DNA of 64,000 nucleotides from Halorubellus sp034808145 (GTDB lineage: Archaea > Halobacteriota > Halobacteria > Halobacteriales > Natrialbaceae): NCBI RefSeq assembly GCF_034808145.1, contig NZ_JAXHGM010000009.1, positions 1 to 64,000 on the forward strand. Direction: 5' to 3'. Shown here piece after piece: positions 49,108 through 55,728 of this stretch. The position numbers and the translations under genes are program-made. Every line of letters begins with the position of its first letter. The first letter of the stretch is position 1. The notes below the pieces were generated by a model, which did no database searches, was not told the DNA's origin, and worked only from the letters and a program-made list of their open reading frames with translations.

Positions 49108-50472
49108 ATGGCTGTACTGGACGATCTCTCGGGGTTCGAGTTCGAGGACGTGATGGAGGACGTGTTCCGGAACCTCGGCTACGAGAACGTCCGCCAGGCC
49201 GACCGCACGGCTGACGAGGGTCGCGACGTCATCATGGAGGAGGTCGTCGACGGCACGCGGCGTGCGATTATCGTCGAGTGCAAGCACACGGGGACGGTCG
49301 GGCGGCCGGTCGTCCAGAAGCTCCACTCCGCCATCGCGACGTTCGACTTCGACGGCCCCAAACGCGGACTGGTCGTCACGACCGGCCGGTTTACGAACCC
49401 TGCTCAGGAGTACGCAAACCGACTCCAGCAGAACGACGACCCCCATCCAATCGAGTTGCTCGACGGCGAGGACCTCCGGGAGATTGCCGACGAAATTGGC
49501 CTCGACCTCTACAACGGTCGCATCGAGATCCTCTGCGACAAGACCCTGTGCCCGTACGACCCGGCCGCCGATGTCGACGCGCCAGTCACGGAGGCGTTCC
49601 GCGACATCGAGAACATCGAAGCCGCCGACCTCCCAGAACCGCACTCATCGGTGACGTTCCGCCCAGTGGTCGCGGTCACCGCGGACACGAACGCCGTCTT
49701 CGAGACGTCGGTGGGCGTTATCCACCGAATCAACGACCGGACGCGATTCGTTGCCCACGCCGAACGCGGGCAGCCGCAGGTCGTCGACGAAGACGTCGCA
49801 ACGCTGGTCACCGAGAACCTCCACGCGACGGTCGACCTCGACTACGAGCAGTTCGCGAAGGTGTTCGACGACGTCGAGGAGCGACGGTTCGGGCAGACCC
49901 AAACGGAGTATAAGGAATGGGCCGTCGAGCGGCTCCAGCAGCACCATACGACGACGGTGACCTACACGGGCGACAACAACGTCACGTACAACAAGACCTG
50001 CGAGCCGAACCGCTCGGACATCTCCGTGCAGTCGATTGAGCCCGTATACCTCCCCGAGGTTCGGCACACGACCGACATCCAAGCGTACACCTACCCCTAC
50101 GAGTACTACGCGGCAGGCCCGTCACGAGTGACAGCCGAGGACGGCATCCACCGCTGCGTCCATTGTGACACGAGCGGCCGCGACGAGACGTACACCTACT
50201 GTCCGAACTGCGGGGCCATCGCCTGCTCCAGCCACATCAAAACGGAGCGGCTGGAAGGCGAGCCGATCTGTACGGGCTGTGCGAGGACGGAACGGTTCGC
50301 GTTGAAGACGAAGTACTTCTACGACGAGGAGAATCTCGAAGCGTTCCGCGAGGAGTACGCCGCGATGCCGCTTCACGAGAAGGCGATGGAGAACAAGTGG
50401 CTGGCCGGGGGAAGCGTTGTTGCGACGATTCTGCTCGTCGTCGGACTACTCGTCATCGGCGGCATCATCTGA
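49108..50472 (+). CDS. Mrr-like restriction endonuclease with zinc ribbons and C-terminal membrane anchor
   Basis: A 454-residue protein. The N-terminal ~130 residues are a PD-(D/E)xK nuclease of Mrr type: GFEFEDVMEDVF, Asp40 in DEGRD, and Glu57/Lys59 in IIVECKHTG; PVVQKLHSAIATF follows. The middle region is unrecognised. Residues ~345-395 hold Cys pairs (CVHC, CPNC, CTGC) suggesting zinc ribbons. The C-terminus is one transmembrane helix (VVATILLVVGLLVIGG). Mrr proteins cut modified DNA, so it may be a type IV-like defence; the membrane anchor is unusual. Start at ATG 49108 rather than TTG 49102. Confidence 0.83.
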   Translation: MAVLDDLSGFEFEDVMEDVFRNLGYENVRQADRTADEGRDVIMEEVVDGTRRAIIVECKHTGTVGRPVVQKLHSAIATFDFDGPKRGLVVTTGRFTNPAQEYANRLQQNDDPHPIELLDGEDLREIADEIGLDLYNGRIEILCDKTLCPYDPAADVDAPVTEAFRDIENIEAADLPEPHSSVTFRPVVAVTADTNAVFETSVGVIHRINDRTRFVAHAERGQPQVVDEDVATLVTENLHATVDLDYEQFAKVFDDVEERRFGQTQTEYKEWAVERLQQHHTTTVTYTGDNNVTYNKTCEPNRSDISVQSIEPVYLPEVRHTTDIQAYTYPYEYYAAGPSRVTAEDGIHRCVHCDTSGRDETYTYCPNCGAIACSSHIKTERLEGEPICTGCARTERFALKTKYFYDEENLEAFREEYAAMPLHEKAMENKWLAGGSVVATILLVVGLLVIGGII

Positions 50473-50485
50473 GCGGGCTCAGTGT

Positions 50486-51058
50486 TCACGCCGGCTCAGC
50501 GACCAGCTCTTCGAGCGCGTGCTCAAGCGGGCCGTGGAACTGCCAGCTAGCCCGCTCGAAGGCTTTCTCGGTCGGGCCATCCCAGCGCGGGAACGCGGAG
50601 TGACCACTCACCTTGACGGTCCACTCGGAGGGGTCGTCGAACGGGTTTCGGGTCGGAAGTTCGACGACGTAGAGGTACTCTTCGTCGCCGTGGATGCCGT
50701 CGGCCGGATTCTCGACCCCGTGTCCGAGCAGAAACATCGGCTGGTCGAGGTGCTCCATATTGTCCGGGTCGAGGAGATCCGAGGGTTGGTCAGCGTGGAT
50801 GCTCCGATCACGCCCTTCGTCCACGTAGAGGGTCATCGTCGAGAGCGTGTCGAGGAACAGGAACTGGGCAGCGGCGTATGCAGGCCCGCGCTCTGTTCGT
50901 GTCTCGTCGAGCAACTCCTTCAGCTGGTCCAGGTCATGGAGGACGCTATCGGGATACCCGTCCGAGTGGCGGTAGATTTGTGCGATGCGGTCGGTATCGG
51001 ACTGTTCGTCTGCGGGCTCGCTCCGTTGGATGAATCGGAGTTGACTTCGTGTCGACAT
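50486..51058 (-). CDS. Conserved haloarchaeal accessory protein (190 residues)
   Basis: Soluble acidic protein. Notable parts: DTDRIAQIYRHSDGYPDSVLHDL, YAAAQFLFLDTLSTMT and EEYLYVVELPTRNP. The IYRHSDGYPD stretch is reminiscent of small plasmid proteins in haloarchaea, but no family is claimed. The start at 51058 is 3 bases after a GGCGGTGATCG stretch, with GTTGTTTCTGCGCCGGCGG further up, a loose form of the upstream dyad design. Convergent with the Mrr-like gene (13-base gap). Function unknown. Confidence 0.72.
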   Translation of the reverse strand: MSTRSQLRFIQRSEPADEQSDTDRIAQIYRHSDGYPDSVLHDLDQLKELLDETRTERGPAYAAAQFLFLDTLSTMTLYVDEGRDRSIHADQPSDLLDPDNMEHLDQPMFLLGHGVENPADGIHGDEEYLYVVELPTRNPFDDPSEWTVKVSGHSAFPRWDGPTEKAFERASWQFHGPLEHALEELVAEPA

Positions 51059-51232
51059 CGATCACCGCCGGCGCAGAAACAACTTCTCCTGAATCGAGTG
51101 GAGTCGCTGGAATCTCGCCGAATGGCTGTCACTGGACAACTTAAACCCGGTTAAAAATGGATTCCGAAATTCGCAAGAGGGCAGTCGGTCGGGATCCTTG
51201 CTCGGAAACTGATGCTGTTCCAGCCCAAAGGT

Positions 51233-52102
51233 ATGCGTATGTCATCGGAGTCTGAGGGGGGCTCACCACTCCCCGATCCAGATGAAATTGCCAGGCGGGC
51301 CGAACGACAGCGTAGTCTGTACGAGGAGGCCGCCGAGAATCCAGACCGGGTGGTACCAGCGATGTTTATCGAGGACTGCGCCCGGTGCGAAACGCTCGCC
51401 GACAAGCGGCGTCGTGAGGGCTTCTATAAACACTTCTATCGGACACTCCCTGACCGAGAGACGGCGAAGCTGTCCAGCGACGATCTCCCCGAGGAGATTC
51501 AGTCTGCTGCGCCCGTCCATCGTGCAATCGATGATACGACTCTCGAGGACGAAAGCGCCGACGTGGCCTCCGTCTCGGAGCTGTGGGAGCAGATTGGTAC
51601 TGGTGAGCACCCGGGCAAGCTGTGTCAAGCTCCGCTGGTCCACTACATCGACCGTGAGGACTGCTATATCCACGCAGAGCCAACGCGGGTCGGCTTCAGC
51701 TATGGTCTCCCCGTGTTCGTGTACAAACGCCGGCAATCGGACAACCACTACGGAGTCTTCTTCTCGAGTGAGAAGGCGTATCTGTGGCTCTGTGGGTGGA
51801 TTCTTCACGCAAACGGATTCTTCGACCCGAAAGAGTTCATCCCATCACTCTACTTCTTGAAGGCCTCGGACCCATCCACAGTTGCTCCTGAGCTGGTGTC
51901 CAAAACAGAAGATCTCGTGTTTCGTAACGGATTCCCCGGCATAGATGCGCCCGAAATCACAGACCTGCCGGACGGGGTCAATCTGTACCAATTCCCGTAC
52001 AGCAAGGACACGTATGCGGATCAGTTTGCTCGATGGCGCCGTCTCTACTTCGACGAGCGAACCCCTCGTGGATGCGGGTCCTGCGACGTGTGTCGGGCGT
52101 AA
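51233..52102 (+). CDS. Hypothetical haloarchaeal protein with Cys-rich C-terminus
   Basis: About 289 residues; start could be 51212, 51233 or 51239. An acidic, helical N-terminus (PDPDEIARRAERQRSLYEEAA) is followed by CARC near residue 42, a long mixed region and a terminal CGSCDVC, so a metal site joining both ends is plausible. VGFSYGLPVFVYKRRQSDN and YGVFFSSEKAYLWLCGW look like a beta-rich core. Divergent from the 190-residue gene with ~175 bases between. Function unknown. Confidence 0.65.
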   Translation: MRMSSESEGGSPLPDPDEIARRAERQRSLYEEAAENPDRVVPAMFIEDCARCETLADKRRREGFYKHFYRTLPDRETAKLSSDDLPEEIQSAAPVHRAIDDTTLEDESADVASVSELWEQIGTGEHPGKLCQAPLVHYIDREDCYIHAEPTRVGFSYGLPVFVYKRRQSDNHYGVFFSSEKAYLWLCGWILHANGFFDPKEFIPSLYFLKASDPSTVAPELVSKTEDLVFRNGFPGIDAPEITDLPDGVNLYQFPYSKDTYADQFARWRRLYFDERTPRGCGSCDVCRA

Positions 52103-52124
52103 ATTCACCGCCTTAACGCGTGCT

Positions 52125-52520
52125 CTACGCCAGATGCGACACCTCTGATGGTTCCTCGACGTCGTCGAACTCGCCGCGCTCGACAGGTTCCCAGTCCTCA
52201 CCCGGCTCTGGACTCCACCAGTCGACCTTGTAGGCGCCCGGTGCGCCGAAGATTTTCACGCGCGCCGACCCATCAGGCAGGTCGCGGCGCAGTTTCTCGT
52301 CGACGTGGAGGTTCCAGGTCGTGGTAGAATCGAAGCAGACGAGCACGGCCTCCTCGTAGCCGCGCGTCTCTCGGGATTCCTGGAGTTCGACCTGGGTGTT
52401 GCAGTTCTTGCAGAACACCCCCTCGAACGGGATGTGAGTGAAGACCTCCTGCCCGCAGACGGGACACCAGAGGAACTCGAACAGTGCCTCGCTGTGACGG
52501 TCAAGTACTTCGAGACTCAT
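52125..52520 (-). CDS. Zinc-ribbon accessory protein (131 residues)
   Basis: MSLEVLDRHSEALFEFLWCP opens the protein, with a zinc ribbon CPVC...CKNC at residues ~19-42. A beta-rich part follows (EEAVLVCFDSTTTWNLHVDEKL, ARVKIFGAPGAYKVDWW) and an acidic tail. The longer frame reaching 52961 is not real: it reads through the right end of the TnpB element. Start at 52520, preceded by a dyad (52531-52545). Probably once followed the gene at 54215 in one operon. Function unknown. Confidence 0.72.
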   Translation of the reverse strand: MSLEVLDRHSEALFEFLWCPVCGQEVFTHIPFEGVFCKNCNTQVELQESRETRGYEEAVLVCFDSTTTWNLHVDEKLRRDLPDGSARVKIFGAPGAYKVDWWSPEPGEDWEPVERGEFDDVEEPSEVSHLA

Positions 52521-52530
52521 TTGTTGACTA

Positions 52531-52572
52531 CCCGGTCGTACCGGGCCACCACCTCGTGCCCGGCCGAAAAAC
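52531..52572 (-). promoter_or_regulatory. Upstream dyad element of the 131-residue zinc-ribbon gene
   Basis: CCCGG-TCGTA-CCGGG at 52531-52545, followed on the far side by GGCCGGGCACGAGG and a GTTTTT stretch (52565-52571). Ten bases before the ATG. Confidence 0.45.
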
Positions 52573-52619
52573 AGCGGCCAGCGGGGATCCACCTGCTCAC
52601 CGTTCGGCGCCGTGAGCTG

Positions 52620-52640
52620 TCTCGAGATCGGTCCTCGAGA
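52620..52640 (-). repeat. Right-end hairpin of the second TnpB element
   Basis: TCTCGAG / CTCGAGA arms with a 7-base centre, beginning 12 bases beyond the tnpB stop. Expected position of an IS200/IS605-type right-end hairpin. Confidence 0.55.
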
Positions 52641-52651
52641 CTTCCCGTGGA

Positions 52652-53929
52652 TTAGTCGGACACTCCCGCGACGCCATCGGTCTGATAGCCTCGAACGGCG
52701 TCGTGGGTCACGGTCGGGGCGTCCACTGCCCCCGATGCCTGCCGTCGCACCGTCCGCACAGTGGGAAGGCTGTTGAGAGCAGGCACAGTCCACTCTTGAT
52801 GCTCTTCGATACCTTTCACGGCGATATTCACGCTTGCACTCCGGTCGGCGTGGTCTTGATGCGAACAGGACTGGCACTTGAACCGCTTCTTGTGACGGTT
52901 CGATCGTTCTGTATGGCCGCACATCGGACAGCATTGACTCGTGTATTCGGGATTGATCCAAGCCGTCGGAATCCCCGCGAATGCTGCCTTGTAGGACGTG
53001 TAGTGCTGAAGCGCGCGGAACGGGAGGCGGTGCAAGCGTCGGTTCATCCGCGTGCCGTAGTCGATACTGTCGCGCATCTCCTTGAGGTCTTCAAAGACGA
53101 TGCACGGCTTCTCGAACTGCCGGCTCCACTCGACGATATGACGGCTCACTTTGTGGAGTCGGTCGCGGACAAACCGTTCCTCACGTCCTTCCAACGTGTC
53201 GTGGATGCTGTCCTTCCCCGCGTTCTGCACGCGCTTCCGCATCGTGAAATAGCGGTGGCGCTTGAACTTGATGTCCGGAAATTCGATAACGATGGTGTCC
53301 TCGACACCGCCCTTGGAGAGTGCAGTCAGCGCCACATTATCCTCGTTGACATCCACGCCAACGACTGTCCGTGAATTTTCCTTGTTTCGAACGGTCCCCT
53401 CGGAGCTAGTTACGTTGACGTGCAGCTCGGCGTTGCCGTTTCGGAACAGGGCTTCCGCCGTCCCAATCGTCCATGCATCGCTTTCGAGGGCGGTCTTGAG
53501 AATGTCGAGATGAGCGTCGTCACCATCGAGAACGCCCTTGACGTGCTTGTAGGGCTTCGCGCTGATCCGGAACGCCACGTCGCCGTCGTCGGTGAGTGAC
53601 AAGGTGTACCCCTCCTCGTAGTTCGCCCGGAGCGGGTACGTTCCGCCTTTGGTGTGGCTGGGTTTGTTGTAGTCGTCATACTCGTAGTAGTTCTCCATCG
53701 CACCGAGTGCTTTGGCGACGACGCGCTGTATCGTGTTTTTTACGAGGGTGGCGTCCTCGGCCACGCGGTCGGGAATGACGTCCCAATCCACACCTTCCTT
53801 GGCGAGTCGGATAGATTGGTTGTATACCGACCTCGCTTCGAGGGTGGCGTCGTACAGCAGGCTCTCATTATCGCTCTGGATGTCGAGCTGGAAGTCCAGC
53901 GTCTTGATGAGAGCCTGTGAATCAGTCAT
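52652..53929 (-). CDS. tnpB: IS1341-type TnpB (RNA-guided nuclease family), canonical active site
   Basis: A 425-residue TnpB. RuvC-I Asp in RTVVGVDVNEDNVALTA (~190), RuvC-II Glu in PCIVFEDLKEMRD (~285), zinc finger CPMCGHTER and FKCQSCS (~340-365), and RuvC-III Asp in HADRSASVNIA. All catalytic residues are present, unlike the copy at 47627, to which it is only distantly related. Its ATG overlaps the stop of the DUF2080-like gene (ATGA). No tnpA is present, so mobility would need a helper. Confidence 0.92.
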   Translation of the reverse strand: MTDSQALIKTLDFQLDIQSDNESLLYDATLEARSVYNQSIRLAKEGVDWDVIPDRVAEDATLVKNTIQRVVAKALGAMENYYEYDDYNKPSHTKGGTYPLRANYEEGYTLSLTDDGDVAFRISAKPYKHVKGVLDGDDAHLDILKTALESDAWTIGTAEALFRNGNAELHVNVTSSEGTVRNKENSRTVVGVDVNEDNVALTALSKGGVEDTIVIEFPDIKFKRHRYFTMRKRVQNAGKDSIHDTLEGREERFVRDRLHKVSRHIVEWSRQFEKPCIVFEDLKEMRDSIDYGTRMNRRLHRLPFRALQHYTSYKAAFAGIPTAWINPEYTSQCCPMCGHTERSNRHKKRFKCQSCSHQDHADRSASVNIAVKGIEEHQEWTVPALNSLPTVRTVRRQASGAVDAPTVTHDAVRGYQTDGVAGVSD

Positions 53930-54081
53930 TCTTCGTCTTGTTCGGTTGGTTCTGAGGTACGGACGACTTTCACGTCAGCCCCTCGCCAGCGTTTGGGGAC
54001 GGTGACGTGGGCGCTGTTCCCGAACTCCTTGACTTGGCCGTCGAGAACCTCCTCGCCGTCGATTTGAAACCGATTCGCCAT
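53926..54081 (-). CDS. DUF2080-like transposase-associated protein
   Basis: A 51-residue protein: MANRFQIDGEEVLDGQVKEF and then GNSAHVTVPKRWRGADVKVV. The GNSAHVTVPKRWRG part is a SpoVT/AbrB-like swapped-hairpin motif. Such proteins are known next to haloarchaeal tnpB genes. The ATG lies 6 bases after a perfect 8-bp-arm palindrome (54088-54106), a likely operator for this protein. It is co-translated with tnpB and probably limits its expression; inference. Confidence 0.85.
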   Translation of the reverse strand: MANRFQIDGEEVLDGQVKEFGNSAHVTVPKRWRGADVKVVRTSEPTEQDEE

Positions 54082-54087
54082 ATCGGT

Positions 54088-54106
54088 GTATATCCTTTGG
54101 ATATAC
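54088..54106. promoter_or_regulatory. Palindrome upstream of the DUF2080-tnpB operon
   Basis: GTATATCC-TTT-GGATATAC, perfect arms of eight bases, in an AT-rich promoter region six bases from the ATG. A good candidate for the binding site of the AbrB-like product. Confidence 0.65.
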
Positions 54107-54166
54107 TTAATTGGATCGGTGGCTGATTCTCCATATAAGCGAGAAGCGAACGAACCACGTACACCT

Positions 54167-54181
54167 GTTCCTTAGCGGAAC
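54167..54181 (-). repeat. Possible left-end hairpin of the second TnpB element
   Basis: GTTCC-TTAGC-GGAAC, five-base arms, between the DUF2080 promoter and the gene at 54215. Suggestive only. Confidence 0.3.
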
Positions 54182-54214
54182 GTACGGCCTTCACTCTCGG
54201 AGTCAAGCCCTGAG

Positions 54215-54583
54215 TCACGGCGTACTCCGTCCGTAGACGATGCGTGAGGGGGCTTCGTACCCACAATCGGGGCAGTCATACCACCGCTGGACTTTCGCCC
54301 CGTCTGCTGCCTTCTCGCCGACGCGAACGTCGTCGTTCGGACACTCCGGACAGCTGAGGTCCGGTGCGGGCCGCTCCCGGACCTCGTCACGGAACGATGT
54401 CGCATCCTTCGTCTCGTATCCCCGCGACCAGACCGGGTAGCCGTCGACGAGAATCACCCCGCGCCATTTGTACCGGTAGGAATCCGGGGCTCGATGCAGG
54501 ACGGCTCGCGCCCCGGTCTCGGTGTTCCGATACGCAAGCGTCGGCGAGCGGCTCTCGCGTCGCCAGTTGGTGATGGGAGGCAT
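54215..54583 (-). CDS. Zinc-ribbon accessory protein (DUF7568-like)
   Basis: A 122-residue protein. TLAYRNTETGARAVLHRAPDSYRYKWRGVILVDGYPVWSRGY forms a beta-rich N-terminal domain; CPECPNDDVRVG and YDCPDCGYEAPS form a C-terminal zinc ribbon. The family name is from memory. Its ATG follows the stop of the 162-residue gene by three bases, so the two are co-transcribed. The second TnpB element is inserted just downstream. Function unknown. Confidence 0.75.
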   Translation of the reverse strand: MPPITNWRRESRSPTLAYRNTETGARAVLHRAPDSYRYKWRGVILVDGYPVWSRGYETKDATSFRDEVRERPAPDLSCPECPNDDVRVGEKAADGAKVQRWYDCPDCGYEAPSRIVYGRSTP

Positions 54584-54586
54584 TAA

Positions 54587-55078
54587 TCAGAAGTGGACGT
54601 CAGCGGGTACGATCCAGAACTCTTCACTCTCCTCGAGGAGTCGATCCAGTTGTCCACGGTGGCGAATGCCGGTTCCGTGTTCGGTGTACAGGAAGATCGT
54701 CGGGCCGTCGTACGCACCGACCTGGTGGAAGGCGTGTCGGGCGAGGTCCTCGTCGCGCATGATCTCCTCGTCGGAGAGCTCGTCGATGGCCTCCTTCACC
54801 CGGTCGAGATTACGCTCGAATTCCTCCTTCGTCGCCTCCCAGCCACGCTCGAGCAGGTCCTGGCCGTCATCGGAGTCGACGGGGGCTGCCGTCGGCAACT
54901 CCCCCCATCGTGCCTTCCCCGCAACGGACGTGTCCTCCCCGTCGAAGGTCACATAGTAATCGAAGACGGCGCTGGCGTGTGGGTCCGCGCCGACCAGGCG
55001 GTCGAACACCGAATTTCCGGTGGCCAGTGCGTCGTCGTGGGTCGATTCTTCTACCAGAGCGTAAATTACCATGTGCAT
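54587..55078 (-). CDS. Conserved accessory protein, paralogue of the gene at 11516
   Basis: A 163-residue protein (ATG 55078; ATG 55072 also possible). Nearly colinear with the product of 11516-12001, with shared DYY.CFD-like DYYVTFDGEDTSVAG, LLERGWEATKEEFERNLDRVKEA and FHQVGAYDGP. Second gene of the module 55607-54215. The upstream hairpin GCGCCGGC/GCCGGCGC (55134-55156) is identical to that of the paralogue. The longer frame from 55147 would run through this hairpin and is not favoured. Confidence 0.75.
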   Translation of the reverse strand: MHMVIYALVEESTHDDALATGNSVFDRLVGADPHASAVFDYYVTFDGEDTSVAGKARWGELPTAAPVDSDDGQDLLERGWEATKEEFERNLDRVKEAIDELSDEEIMRDEDLARHAFHQVGAYDGPTIFLYTEHGTGIRHRGQLDRLLEESEEFWIVPADVHF

Positions 55079-55133
55079 CTCGAACACCTCGAAACGCCGA
55101 CGCACCGGGAGTGATTGCTCGCTCGCTCCAGCT

Positions 55134-55163
55134 GCGCCGGCACCCATCGCCGGCGCTCGAAAA
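55134..55163 (-). promoter_or_regulatory. Upstream dyad element of the 163-residue gene
   Basis: GCGCCGGC / GCCGGCGC arms with a 7-base centre, preceded on the minus strand by GGTTTTTCGA. Same dyad as at 12064-12094. Confidence 0.6.
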
Positions 55164-55184
55164 ACCTGATCTAGCGGTCGATTT

Positions 55185-55607
55185 TTAGGACTCGTTCGCT
55201 CGGTCGACTGTGATGGTTAGATCGCCCGACGCGTAGTCGGCCTCGAAGTCGACCGCGAACGCGTCCGCCTCGTAGGCGGCGTGGTAGGCGCGGTGGCGTT
55301 CGAGCGAGCCTGTCGCCTTGAAGTGGAAGAACGCAGCCGACGTGTAGGGCTTACTCTGCGTCTCGATTTGCGTTTCGACTGACGCCGGAAGTGCGATCTG
55401 TGGCGTGTCGGTGTCAACACTCGCAGCGAACTCCTTTGCCTCCTTGACGGTCGCCTGCGAATGGGCGGGCGTCTCACCGGTTACCACGTTCATCGGCGTC
55501 TCCGTGTCGTCGGTGAACAGGACATCGTGGAAGGTGCGCGTCCCGAGGACTGCGTCAGGACCTAACTCGCAATCGTGGAATGGATCGTCGTCTGGATTCT
55601 CGGGCAT
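55185..55607 (-). CDS. Conserved accessory protein, paralogue of the gene at 12116
   Basis: A 140-residue acidic protein similar along its whole length to the product of 12116-12553. It lacks the ~10 extra N-terminal and C-terminal residues of that copy. Start at ATG 55607, ten bases after AGCCCCACCGTGGGCT. First gene of the duplicated module. Function unknown. Confidence 0.75.
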   Translation of the reverse strand: MPENPDDDPFHDCELGPDAVLGTRTFHDVLFTDDTETPMNVVTGETPAHSQATVKEAKEFAASVDTDTPQIALPASVETQIETQSKPYTSAAFFHFKATGSLERHRAYHAAYEADAFAVDFEADYASGDLTITVDRANES

Positions 55608-55616
55608 CAAATCACG

Positions 55617-55632
55617 AGCCCACGGTGGGGCT
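55617..55632 (-). promoter_or_regulatory. Imperfect 16-bp palindrome upstream of the 140-residue gene
   Basis: Minus strand AGCCCCACCGTGGGCT, the counterpart of the perfect palindrome at 12564-12579, with GTTTGTCTGGGGC further upstream. Confidence 0.55.
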
Positions 55633-55728
55633 CAGTCCTTTCTGCCCCAGACAAACCACAACTTGTCTCGATGTAGCGGAGGTAAGTCCCGAAAAAAGAG
55701 CGTCCTGCCCGCACTTCCCGCCGCAGAA

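Noticed and set aside
52125..52961. A 278-codon frame joining the zinc-ribbon gene to upstream sequence.
   Set aside because: The upstream half reads through the right end and coding part of the TnpB element; the true start is 52520.
53970..54266. A 98-codon minus-strand frame upstream of the second tnpB.
   Set aside because: It runs out of frame over the DUF2080-like gene and the element end; composition is not protein-like.
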